From Otis tarda (taxonomy: Eukaryota; Chordata; Aves; Otidiformes; Otididae): a DNA stretch of 64,000 nt. Where the stretch lies: NCBI GenBank assembly GCA_026413225.1, contig CM048552.1, positions 206,001 through 270,000 of the forward strand, read 5' to 3'. Below, one piece after another: positions 44,111 through 56,500 of the stretch (positions are counted from its first letter, which is position 1; every line of letters starts with the position of its first letter). The notes beneath the pieces were generated by a model. It did not search any database and was not told where the DNA came from. It was given only the letters and a program-made list of their open reading frames with translations. A program made the translations under genes and the position numbers.

Positions 44111-45934
44111 AAAAGCGAGTTCAAAAGACATGAATCTGTAAGACTTGAGTTCAAGTTATTTAAGTCCGTGCCTGTGCAAATATGTGCAGACAGGCCTCAG
44201 TTCCTCTGTTTGCATTTTGAGGAGACCAACTGTGAGCCAAGCCCAGCAAGGCATATTAGCTTGAGTTCAATATCAGGCTAATGTAGCCAGCCTGGACAAA
44301 GGCTAGGGAATCTTTTCTCAATGTAGTCCATGTACACATGCTTGAAATTGTAATGCTTGTAGCATGCAGATATTTGCTGAGCCCCATACATATTTCTTGT
44401 TACAATGGATGTCTGCAGATGCCAGATTCTACTTTTTTCCATATTCCTAATACCACTTCTAATAATTCATCTATTGGTTCTATCAGTCCTAAATCATGTC
44501 CTCTTAATAACCCTGTGTCACATCTCAGCCACATATTGTGCATTTGTGACTTTAAGAAGCTGTGACCTAATGCTCAATAGGAAGATCAGATTCATCCTCT
44601 TCAAATATTGGTGACAGTCAGAAAGACACATTTTTGCATTTGTTTGTCTGTTTTTTAAAATGTGCTTTTACCACTGCCAAGACAGCAGGTTCTGTTCCTC
44701 ATTGGGGTATTACGGGGAATGCCCCATGTTTTACAAAACTATAAATACTTCATCATTCTTATAATGAACCATGATTCCAGGTCTTTAAATGAGTCTTTTA
44801 TATTGTCCACTTGGTGAACAGTTGATGTTGACTGAATAAATTTCTCTAGTAGGAACTGTAAAACTGTATTATTCTGGAATTCTGTGCCTCAGTCTCACCC
44901 GGGGCCAGCTAAGAAGCAAGCAAAGTAAGAGTACTTTTTTCACTGGCTATTGTATTGATACAGAATGTGAACAGTCTTGGCTTTCTGACTGTATGCTGCT
45001 TGAATAGTTTCATCCTCTAGAACTCTTTGCAAGAGACTGTGTCAGGCATGACTTCTTGCCTCACGTCATTTTGCTCCACTAAGTGTTTCTTGAGCATTTT
45101 ATTCTGTAGGCTGAAGAGACTAAGCTCATGCTACACCAAGGCATGTCTCTGCAAGAACAAAAGAAATCTGGTTTCCCGAACAAGGAAGACTTTTCACTTT
45201 TTATGCTTATTGCAAATGACTGACTGTAATAATCCCGAAGTGTACTGTGTAGGATGAAGAATGGGCGCTTTTTTTTTCTTTTTCTTTTTTTTTTTTCCCC
45301 TTGCTTCTCTCTCCATCAAGAGTCTTGGTTCATGCAACCTGTCAGTACCCAAGAGATAAAAAAGAATGGCATAAAGGACCTCTGTATGACTGCTCAGCCT
45401 TGGAAACCTATTTACTACTGAATAAGCAGACCTATGAGCTACTTGGTGCATGAAAGAGGTTAATGTTCACTGCCCTTTTCTGCTATTCTTACTCTAATGT
45501 GCATTGTGACATTTTCTACTTCTGCAAAATCAGGTGGTTAGAAGGTGTGACTGCTACGGAAGGGTAAAGCACTACTGCTCTCTTCATTGTCAGTATTTCC
45601 ACACTTTAAGTGGCAATCTAAGAGCAAAGATTTGCTTACTGAGATAAAGAAGGTCAGGAATGAGTGGGTCATTCCAGCTAGCTTTAGAAGCCTACTTCCA
45701 GCTAAACAGAGACATCTTGCCATATTAAAAGATTCCATTTAATGGAGATAATTATTGTAATGCAAACTTGATCTTACGGCTAATGTGAGTTTACCTACTT
45801 TCAGTTTGCACTATTGGAGCTTCTTTTACATTTGTACAAATTATTTTGCCATTTACAGGCATGGACTTAGAGTTGGGACAGATCTATAGCTTTTCTGTTA
45901 AGAGATGTGTCAAGTGTCGCATGTGACCTTTCCT

Positions 45935-46720
45935 CATAGAATACTAGAATGATTTAGGTCTTAAGGGACCTTGGGAGTTGATTTGATCAAACGCTCTGCT
46001 CTTAGCATGGCTAACTTCAAAGTTAGATCAGGTTGATGTAAGTCTATTCCAGTATTTTTTTTGTCATCTTCCCTATGCATTTTTTTTTTCTTGGTTGAAA
46101 TTTCTTATGCTGCAACTTGCGTTCACTACCTCATGTCCATCTGTGGTGCAGCTCTGTCTCTGTCTTTAGCTACCTAATAGGCGATTAAAGGGAAGACAGG
46201 AATTATAGCCCCTTCCTTACCTGCTATTCTCAACATTCTTAGCGTCTCCATATGGCTTGTAAGCCAACCGCTATTCATCCTGGGGGCTTTCTGCTGTCCT
46301 TGCTTCAGTTTATCCCTGTTATTTTTCTGTATTGGGAAGCTTGAAAGTGGACACTGTACTTCAAATGTCTTATAAGTGCTGAACAGAAAGGAATAATTGC
46401 TTCCCTCAACCTACTGGCTATAGTCTTACTAATACAACTCAGTTGACCTTTTCTGCTGTGAGAGCACACTACTGACTGATGTTGAGCTTATCCACTAGCA
46501 TCCCTAGGTTGTCTTCTGCAACACAGTTTTACAGCCTGTTGGTTCCCAGCCTGTACTACTGCATATGTTTGTTCAATCCCAGGTGTAGGGCTCTGTATTT
46601 GCCTTTTCGGAACTTCATGTTTCTATCCATCTGTTTATCTAGCCTGTTGAGATCCCTCTGGTTGGCAGCTCTATATTTTGGCTTACCAACTGCTCATTAG
46701 AATTTGGTGAACTTTCTGAG
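45935..46720 (-). mobile_element. Old CR1-related LINE fragment, antisense
   Basis: Starts with CATAGAATACTAGAATGATT and retains diverged matches to the copy at 43250-44110 (for example the TTGAGCTTATCCACTAGCAT region). Strong divergence implies an old insertion. Confidence 0.7.
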
Positions 46721-47467
46721 GTGGGTTGCATCCCATTTACTTGGTTAATAATGGAGAACTTAATCTGCCACTCTCCCCAAAACAGCAAATTATGTATTGC
46801 TGGTTGGTACTGCTGTTTTTTTGTCTCCTGAATGTTAAGGAAAGAAGGTATGCTAAGCAGCAGCTAGGGAATATATGCCCTCTCCAGACTATTCCCCTAT
46901 GTCAAGGTCCTGTCCTGTCACGTATGTGACATGCAGAGGTCTCATAATCTCTCCAATGTGACACATTGGCATCTACGTAGCAAACATCAGGGCTGAGTTC
47001 ACCATTCCCATTATTTATTAACAGAAAGCTGCTTTTATGTATTTACAGGCCATGTTTAGCCTCTAAAGAAGTGACTTCATTTAAGAATCACTCTTCTTTT
47101 GAACGAACTGAACAGATCGTTGTTCTGTGATGTCATTCTTAAGAAAGATCAAGAATCAACTATGAGGGTGACTTGAAATCTGGTATAAAAATGTAGTTTT
47201 GAATCATACATGTAGAGTGGTGAAGGTATCTTCATGTGTCTCAGCAGCACATCCTTTGCTTTTGTGTTCAGAAAGTCTGGCTGCTTTTCTTAATGTGACC
47301 ATTTCTTTATTCCTGAGATTTTACTTTGTTTTTTCTCTTTTTGCAGAGGAGACATATTCCCTATGAGCCTGGTCACCTCTATAATGTTCAAGATCTCAAT
47401 GAAGAGATGCTTATTCTTCTTAGCAGTTTTGACTCTGTAACTGTATTCTGACTCTGTTTTATTTTAG

Positions 47468-47564
47468 GCTGAAGATGCTGAGCCGTTTGTCAGGTTTAGC
47501 AAGTACTGTTTTACAAGAGCTGTCAGGTGATGATGGAGATGGAGTTACTGAATCCTCTATTGCT
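47468..47564 (+). CDS. GOLGB1: GOLGB1 exon with start codon
   Basis: The acceptor TTTTATTTTAG ends at 47467. Seven untranslated bases precede ATG at 47475. Residues 1-30 hold the conserved giantin N-terminus. The donor is GCT|GTAAGT at 47565, phase 0. Confidence 0.93.
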
Positions 47565-50500
47565 GTAAGTACGGTGTTATCTAAAGACTTTCAGATCTTA
47601 TTGAGAGTTAGTTTGGGGAGTGTGAATCGTTTGACTGCAGTGAGAACTGTTTCCTGCTTTTTCATTGCTGAGCACTGCACCGAGCTATTGTTCCACTCTG
47701 CCTCTCCTATATTGCTGACCTCTGAAGTCAGCACTTCTGTGGGGCAGACTATAATCTCCTTAGTTTTCACATCTCAAGGTGGAAAGGATACAAGGATACT
47801 AGAAAACAAACTAGAATTAGAGTGAAGAAAAACTTTTAAGAGTGCTAATGATTCCGTGTAGCAGAAAGTGGAGCTTTGCATGATTGGGTGACAGTGGAAG
47901 GCTTGATGTGTATGTTGCCCTTTGGTACTTGAGACAATGGGTAGTATGTGAGTGGTAGAGTCTTTCCAGTACCACTTGTTTCAGATTTGCTGGTGTTGTG
48001 TTCAGCAAAGATGCTCCTTTTTGGTGTGTTGGCTCATGGGTGTCCTGTGCTTTCCTCCTGGTTTCACCTAATTGTGTATAGTACTATAGGCTACATGAAG
48101 AGCTTGCAAGGAACAGCATTTAGGAGTGGAGCTGAAGATACATTTGGATGCTATGATGCAGTCTGTTTAGACTTTTTTTCCTCCAGAGCACTTGTTTCAC
48201 CATTTCAGGTACAAGCTTTAGAACCAGAAGCAGAAGGCATGGAGGAGACACCTGCGGACCTATTGGAGCGCCTAGCTCAAACAGAAAAACTGGTTGTTCA
48301 GCTGAAGGATTTGATCCGAGAAAAAGATGCTCTGCTCCAGCAAAAAGAAACTGTACTCAAGGTATCATTTCTTTCACTGGGGACCTGGGAGCAAGAGTAA
48401 AATGCTGCTTCAACTTTCTGTGCAAGGCAGTCTCTGGTTTATTTTGAACATTTGAAACACCTGCACTACTAAATGCATAAATTCCAGAGAATTACTGGAA
48501 TCCAAAGAATGGACCCTAACCCAAGAGATGAAGGATAGCTTCTGTTCATTTTGTTTAGGGATGATTCCTTCTAGAGTAGACAGGTTACATCCACCTTATG
48601 TACCGTTTTGTCTTGGAGTGCCTCAAGGCCTGTGCAGATTCCTGGTGGCTCTAATAAATACTAATATGTTTTGTGTGAGGTTTTTCTTTCCCTGCTTCAG
48701 AGGAAGTGTTTGAGACAGAGTGAGCTGTGCTGCAGTCACCCAGCAGTGCGGTGGTTTTATGGCACATAACCAAAGATACATATTCATACCCTGAGGCATG
48801 ACATGAAAGAAAGTGCAGTTACCTGAAATAGTGTTGAGGGACCACATATAGTAGAGGAAGTCAAACTGAGTTTGTACTAACTGCTAGGACAAGTCCCTTG
48901 AGTGATCTGTCTCTTGAAGAGAAAGTACTAGAGCAGAAGCTTAACTATTTTGCTCTGTATAGTGTTTCAGAGCAAATTTGTTTCCTGGGTATGTTTTAAT
49001 TAGCACTATTACTGGGGAGACAGGTTTGGACAAAGAATGGCGGACTGACAAATTATGTAACTTTTCCAAGTGGTGCTTTCAAGGTGATAGCGCTGGAATT
49101 TTAAGTGCAGTCAGTTTATGTCTTTCTTTTACAGGAAGAACGAGAGGCTGCAGATGCTAAGCTGATGAAGCTTAAACTTCAGGCCAAAGCCAAACTGACC
49201 TCTCTGAACAAACGCATTGAGGAGCTGACAGAGAAAGGATCACCATTGCCTGCACAGACCTTATCAGAAACGCAAGTCTATCCCAAGGTTGGGAGAACAG
49301 GGCTGTGTAAAAGATGTTAGCCTCTACTGATAATCTGGTGCCACCCTACATTTTAGGTCCCAGTGAGCTAGCAGGTGTGCTCTCCCTTGTTAGCAGGACA
49401 TTCATAGTTCTAGCAAGGATATCTATGCTGCAAGAAGCTGGCCTGTCCAGCTTCCTTGTACTGCAGATGCCCTTGGAGTGCACAACTTGATCTCCTCAAG
49501 GGTATAGGCCAGTTTCACTTCGCAAACCGTCGGTAATCTGTTGTAGCTAAGTTCTTTCCTGCAAAAATCGTATGTTTATCTGAGCTGTGAGTTTAGAAAT
49601 GTTATCTGTCATGTGGGTACAACAAAGGAGAGGGAAGGTTTTCTGAAATATGAGAACAAGGAGTTAAGGAGGTCATTAAAATTGAAAGGCAGTAACTTAA
49701 ATGTAAAAGCCATGTAGCTTCCTATGCCACCACACAGTTTTATGGTTAACAAGCCATAATTGTGTAAGCTAGGTTAAAAATGAGAGGAAAGTGTCCTGTA
49801 CCAAGACATTAAAGAAACTATTAGCTACTACATGGAAACTGCTATCGGAGCTGGTAATTTTTGAAAACTTAAAATAGTTCTGCTGACCACATAGTTTTCT
49901 TTAAAAAGTTAGTAATATTAGGCAAGGCACTGGGTAGGGGGAGGGTGAACAAGAAACTGTGTGGTGATCCGGGCTAAACCACCACACAAGGAAAACATGA
50001 TGGAAGTCCAAACAGATTGCAGGACATCAGATGATGATCATTAAAGCAGAGAAGATAAAGGTTATTTGAAACATTAAAAAAAAAAGATTAAAAGATTATA
50101 GGAAACATTGAAGGGTGAGTGTGAGAGCTGTCAGGTGAGAGGTGACTACTAATGGATTAAAGATTGGTTCCATGACTTGTGCTTAGTATTTTTGATTGAT
50201 AACATCATAAAATCATAGAAATGTGCTACTGTAGTTCACTTGACAATGCGATCTTGAGAATCTTTCTCAATGTAAAGAAGCATTTGGTTTTCACACAGGA
50301 AGATCTGGATGATTTTGATGATTGACATAGTATGAAAATAAAGAAAAATTTAACAAATGCAAGATCAAGCACTTGTGGTATCCTGGCACTGTATACTGCA
50401 AGGCCATGAAAAAAATCTCCCAGCTGCAGAGGACAGTGAAGACCCTGGAGGCTATTTAGCTATGTCACTTCGCATTGCTGTCCTGCTGCTGAGGCTGGTT

Positions 50501-53500
50501 TTAGCTTATTCATATGTAGCACGAGTAGACCTGTGTGCTATTATATTACTTTGTGTAGACTTGCTGTTATGTACTAATGAGTGTTTTGCTTCAAAAATCC
50601 AAATTTATTAGTTGAAGAAGGCAAAATGAGAGAAAGCTGATCATCAGTTGATCAGTGTGATGCAGATTTTTCAAAGGAGGCCTGCTCCTTTTTGTTTTGT
50701 TTTGTTTTTGTAAGGCAAACAGTTATCCTTCCAACTATTTTCCACTAAGAGTGGCGAGGCTTCATGTGGAGTGTTGTCATGTTCTGTTCACTTGGAATTA
50801 GGAAAGATAAATTCTGCGAGCAGAAAGAATTTCCATCCTCCCATTATATTAGTAGATGCTTTTACTAGAAACTCAAAATAGCTTGGCTATTTAGTCAACC
50901 AAAGGCAGAGAAGAAACATCATGTATTTCTACAGTTGTATGAGGAAGGTAAGCACCAGGAAAGCAGGAGAACCGTTAAAATGAAAGGACAATACTGGCAG
51001 GTGAATGGTAAGAAAAATGGCCTTCTAATTAGAGGAATGAAGTCTTGATACAGTCTCCAGTGGAAATGATAAGGACTGGAGCATTATTGATTTTGGGTTA
51101 GAACATAATTTAAGAGAAATTGTTAGGGTAGTTACCTGCAATATTATTTATTTGACCCAAAAGCACTTTTTAGATACTTTCCTGTACAGTTAGACCTACT
51201 GAGAAGCTACAGATTCCTTTATTTATTTATGATTGTTTAGAGTTGTTATTTATTTGTAATTGCTATCTTGAGTAATGGTGATATTTCCTAGACCGATACA
51301 CTGCCATTTGAAGGTGAAAAATATAGGTTAGGGTTACATGACTTGCTGTGGTATTGAACATTAGGAATTAGGATTTTCTTTTGGAAATCGTGAGGGATAA
51401 GCATAGGAAAAGGCTTTTTTCTTTTCCTCTCCATGGTGGAGGCCCCATGGGAAGGCTGTATTTTAAATATCTAATTGGTAGTATTAATCTCTGGGCTTTT
51501 AAGAGTGCCTCATTTCCAGAAGAATCAAAATATCAGCTTATATCTTTGTATTAAGTAGCTGGTATTTGTATACAGAACAATTGAGGCTTCTCGTAAACTT
51601 TTTAAATGAGTAAACACAAATTATGTTCAGATATAAGAGTTTATACGTTTTGGAAAAACATATTTGAAAGCTTGAGCTCTGGGAACTTTGTGGCTGTGCT
51701 GTTGTCCTTAATTGTGGTACTTTGTGTAGTGACCAGTGTGCAAGGACTTTATCAGAAGCCTTTCCAAATCCAACTGTAAATACCAATCCTGAAAGCTAAT
51801 CCCAAATAAGCAAACTAATCCACCCGTCTTCCCCCCCCCAGCAACTGCTTTGCCTCAGCCTTATAAGTGATGTATATCTCTGGCTTTGTAAAGGTTCCTG
51901 CACTTCTTTTGTTTATTTTTTCCTGTTCCATTTCTAAGCCTACGTGCATTAAAGCTTTCTTTGTCTATTTTACCTGCTTCCAAAGACCTTCTCTGTAGGT
52001 GACACATCTTTTGAGGAACAGTAGCTTCTTACTTATTCTTATTACACTGACTTATAAGTCCTTCTAAAAGTCTCCATAAACTTTTCGGAATGGGTTTAAA
52101 GGACGTAAATACTCTGTAGACTCCATATGTTATTGGTGATCTTTGATCCAATACGTGTAACAAGGAAAAGGAAAGAGATAAATTTTGTATATATTCAGTC
52201 CAAAGTCCCCAGCACTAGGTGCTTGAAGTAGTTGGGAGTGCTGAGATGATAACAATAGCGGGGTGTTTTTCCTGCTCTCAGTAACAGTGTTGATATGCTG
52301 GACCTCCTATGTGACTCTGTGTTAAGCAAGTGTACAGCTGTGGTGTTAAGAGAGTTGCCTGCCATACAGACAGTCTTTGAGAGACAAAAAAGAGTGCAGG
52401 TGTAATGTGCTAGTATGTCTGAATAGACATAGCCAAAGCACATGTTTTATGTGAAATGTTGTCCGAGTTTAAATTTCATGGTCATGAACAGGTTTTTAGT
52501 TCCTCAGAGTGGAGTAGAACTGATGACTGTTTGTGTGTTCCCTTTGCTTATTTCTAACAGATTCATCGCTATAAATCCCTTTAGTCTAAACAGATTTCCA
52601 TGGGCGTTTTCTGTAGTCTAGAATGTTTAATGTCTGCCCCTTTGTCGTGTGGAAAATATTCTTCTGTTGCTAATTTAAAAATGTTTCAATTCTGGAATTA
52701 GAGAAATGTCTGAAATTAAAAAGCCTCACAAATCAAGGTGGTCATATCATAGCTTATGTATTATATTTTATTTAATAATGTGATTTACCTTAGATTATAT
52801 GGTAAGCATTCATGGATAATTAGCCATTTCAAAGTGATTTGACACCTCTGAATTAGACATCTTGTGCATATCTACACAGAAATAGGGAAAATAGTTACTT
52901 AGTGTAGGACAAATGCATTTAAAGAAACAAATGAATGTAAAGTTAAATTAAGAAATGTAGTAGAGATTTGTGATGGGACAAGGGGTAATGGTTTTGAAAT
53001 AGAAGGAGGTACATTCAGACTAGATATAAGGAAAAAAAAAATTACAGTGAAGGTGGTGAAGCACTGTCTCAGGTTGCCCAGAGAGGCGGTGGATGTCCCA
53101 TCCCTGGAAACATTCCAGGCCAGGTTAGATGAGGCTCTGAGCAACCTGATCTGGTTGGAGATGTCCCTGCTCCTTGCAAGGGGGTTGGACTGGATGGGCT
53201 TTAATGGTCCCTTCCAACCCAGGTTATTCTATGACTATGAAATAAGCATCTGGTTATGAGTCAAGAGGTCAAGAGTGCAGTAGCATTCTGAGTTTTAGGT
53301 TTTTTTTAATTTACCAGTAATAGGGATCAGTTTACTTTCTTCTGTTTCTTTTCTTTCCGCTTGTTTCCTCCTGCAATGTCAGAATAACCAAAATACAAGT
53401 GAAGGACATAGAGAGGAAGCCAAAGCACTAAAAGAGCAGCTCAGGGAGCGAGAGGAGACTCTTCAGGATCTGAAGGAACAGCTGGCTCTAGCCAAAGTGA

Positions 53501-56500
53501 ATCTGAAAGATGCTGAAATCAAGTATGCAACACAGGTACAGAAAAATTTTTCTATTAACCAGTTTGTGTGTGTGTCTGTGTTTCCCACCCCACCCCTTAC
53601 AATAGCATGATAGAATATTTTCAGCTGGAAGGGACCTGCAACGGTTGTCTAGTCCAACTACCTGACCACTTCAGGGCTGACCAAAAGTTAAAGTATATTA
53701 ATGAGGGCACTGTCCGAATGCCTCTCAAACACTGACCGGCATGGGTATTGGCCACCTCTCTAGGAATCCTGTTCCAGTGTGTGACCACCCTCTTGGTAAA
53801 GACAGGCTTCCTACTGTCAAGTCTGAACCTCCCCTGATGCAGATTTAAACCATTCCCACATGTTTTGTCACTGGATAATTTAATAGACACAGTTGTTCCT
53901 GAGGACATGCTGCTGCTAGGGAATATGGCTTAATCCTGCAGCCTGACAGAGGTAAGGTTGACAAAGCTCTGTGGTCCCCAGTCCAGCCAGTAGGATGGCT
54001 GAAAGTGTGCTCCCAGCAGGTGCACATGCACAAGTCCTGTATGTATGGCCAGCCACATCGATAACACAGACAGAAGCACCCAGCACTCACATGAATACAA
54101 ATAGTACCAACAGCCTTGCCTTGTTCCCCTCTATGGCAGCTTGGATGAGAGAGTAGTAAGAACATACACAGATGTACCTTGTGGATCTCACCAACAGCTG
54201 TGCTTAGACACTTAAGGCTGCCTAGTAACTGGCCCCTGGATCCGAGTCTCCCCAGTTGCTGGCATGTGGACTTGCAAAGCCCCAGGACCCACAGCTCCAC
54301 TCCAGGTGCTGGTATAAACCCATTGCTCACACACACATGTGCACAGACCTGCTATTGCCACTCTGTGTTCTACTGTGGATGTGCAGAGGAGCTTCTTATG
54401 TTACGTTGTGTTTATTTATGGAAAGGGTTTTGTTAATACTCTGAATTGCAGGTTTAGCTTTTGATCTGTGAATTGGGCTGCATCCTATACGAATAAAAAC
54501 CCAGAGTTTTCTGAGCTTGTAATTATGTACTAATCATATCTTTTAACATTCTGTATATTTGTAGATGAAATTCTATTTTTTTTTTCTTTCTAGGATCTGA
54601 AATGTTATCAGTTAATATATACGTATTGATAGGATAAAGATACCATTTGACCAAGGTCACAAATAGGATTATCAAGCTGAACACCTCACTGCACACATAA
54701 TATGCTGGTGCATGTTGAAAGCAAGCCTGTATGTCTGTCAAGCTCATAACCTTATTGTTGTTTTTGTGGGGTTTTTTTTTTAATTTTGTGGCTTATGTTT
54801 TCAGCTGAGCTCCCTGCAGGAAGTGATTCAGGAGAAGGAAGCTCTCCTAGAGGAGCAGGTTCACCAGCACCAAGCTGAGTTACTCAAGATAGTGGCCCAG
54901 TCAGATCTGGAAGCAGAGATGCAGCAGGTATATTTGATATAATAATTTTCGGGGACAAGAAAGGAAAAGAAATTTTACCAGTCTGAAGGCTGAGTGAGCT
55001 GTTCTCATCAAAGTAACTCAGAAAGGATGAGAAGAGATATCATTTGGTTATTTGGGTTTTTTTGGGGTGCTATTTTGGACTTTCAGAGTCCTAGCTTCAA
55101 TCTGCTGATTTGCTATCAGTTGAAAAGAAAGAACAGTTTAAAAGAAATATTAAATTATTGCACTTCAGTTCCCTATTTGTGAAACAATGGTGAGTTCTTC
55201 CTACTGCACCAGGGCTCCAGAATAACTGTCAACAGAAATGAAGTTATTCAGGCTGTTAAAGTAACTGTGTTATGAAAACCAGGTGTATGGATGAAACTAG
55301 GAAACCTAGCCTTCTTATCTTAGCCTCCCAGATACTGGTATAGCACTGTCTCTCACAGAACCTGCGTACACTTCAGAGAAAGCTAGAGGAGCAGGAAGCA
55401 GCTCTGCTTGGACGAACTCAGATGGTAGAATTGCTGCAACAGGAATTATATACTGCTGAACGACAAAACCAGGTACCTTTTCATGCTTTACTTATTGCTT
55501 TACTCCCATGTATAAGTGGCAGATGGGGCCTTTGTCAGTAGCTCAGAAGTTACCAGGTTAACTTATTTCTAGCACCAAGTTTCCAGCATGAAATCAGCTG
55601 GGAGGCTCCCTCAGGTCAGGCTTTATACCTCCAGCTATAGTAGGTCCAGCCAAACAACAGGGATAGGGACACTGCAACAGCCATCTCTAGTGACCCAGGT
55701 TCTGGGCAAGTGGACAGGGACAGACAAAATTGATCCATGCTTAACTGTGCTGGCTGATACATTCAAAGTCATCGAATACACAATGCTTCACCTAAGACAA
55801 AAGTGCCTAATGGTGCTGCTGTAGCTGCGTTGTTTGTGGACTGCAGTATCCAGGCCAGATCAGAGCATAGACAGATACTGCTCCTGTGACTGGAGTGCTG
55901 GAATAGAGGGATACAGGCTCTTTAGGAGGAACAGGCAGGGGAAATGAGGAGGGAGTGTTGCCCTCTATATCAATGACCAGCTGGAGTGCAGGGAACTCCG
56001 CCTGGGGATGGATGAGGAGCTGACCGAGAGCTCACGGGTCAGGACTAAAGGGAGTGCAGGGACAGGTGATGTTATAGTGAGGAGAGGCTGAGGGAACTGG
56101 GATTGTTTAGTCTAAAGAAGAGGAGGCTGAGGGGAGACCTCACTGCTCTCTACAACTACTCGAAAGGAGGGTGTAGGGAGGCAGGTGTTGGTCTCTTCTC
56201 CTAAATAACTTGTGATAGGACGAGAGGAAATGGCCTAAGGTGTGGCGGGGAGGTTTAGGTTGGATGTTAGGAAACACTTATTTACTGGAAGAGTGATCAG
56301 GCACTGGAACAGTCTGCCGAAGGAAGTGGTGGAGTCACCATCCCTGGAGGTGTTCAAAGAATGTGTAGACATGGCACTGCAGGACATGGTTTAGTGGACA
56401 TGGTGGTGTCAGGTTGATGGTGGGACTTGATGATCTTGGAGATCTTTTCCAACCTTAAAGATTCTATGATTCTATGATAGTGGAGGTCTGCTAGAGGCCA

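Noticed and set aside
47346-47467. Possible extra GOLGB1 exon after TTTTTGCAG at 47346 (frame with YEPGHLYNVQDLNEEM)
   Set aside because: The segment has no donor before the TTTTATTTTAG acceptor at 47467, and giantin is known to start at the MLSRLSGLA exon; no support for coding use.
50300-50330. Possible GOLGB1 exon after TTTTCACACAG near 50299 (EDLDDFDD)
   Set aside because: It meets a stop after eight codons and has no donor in frame.
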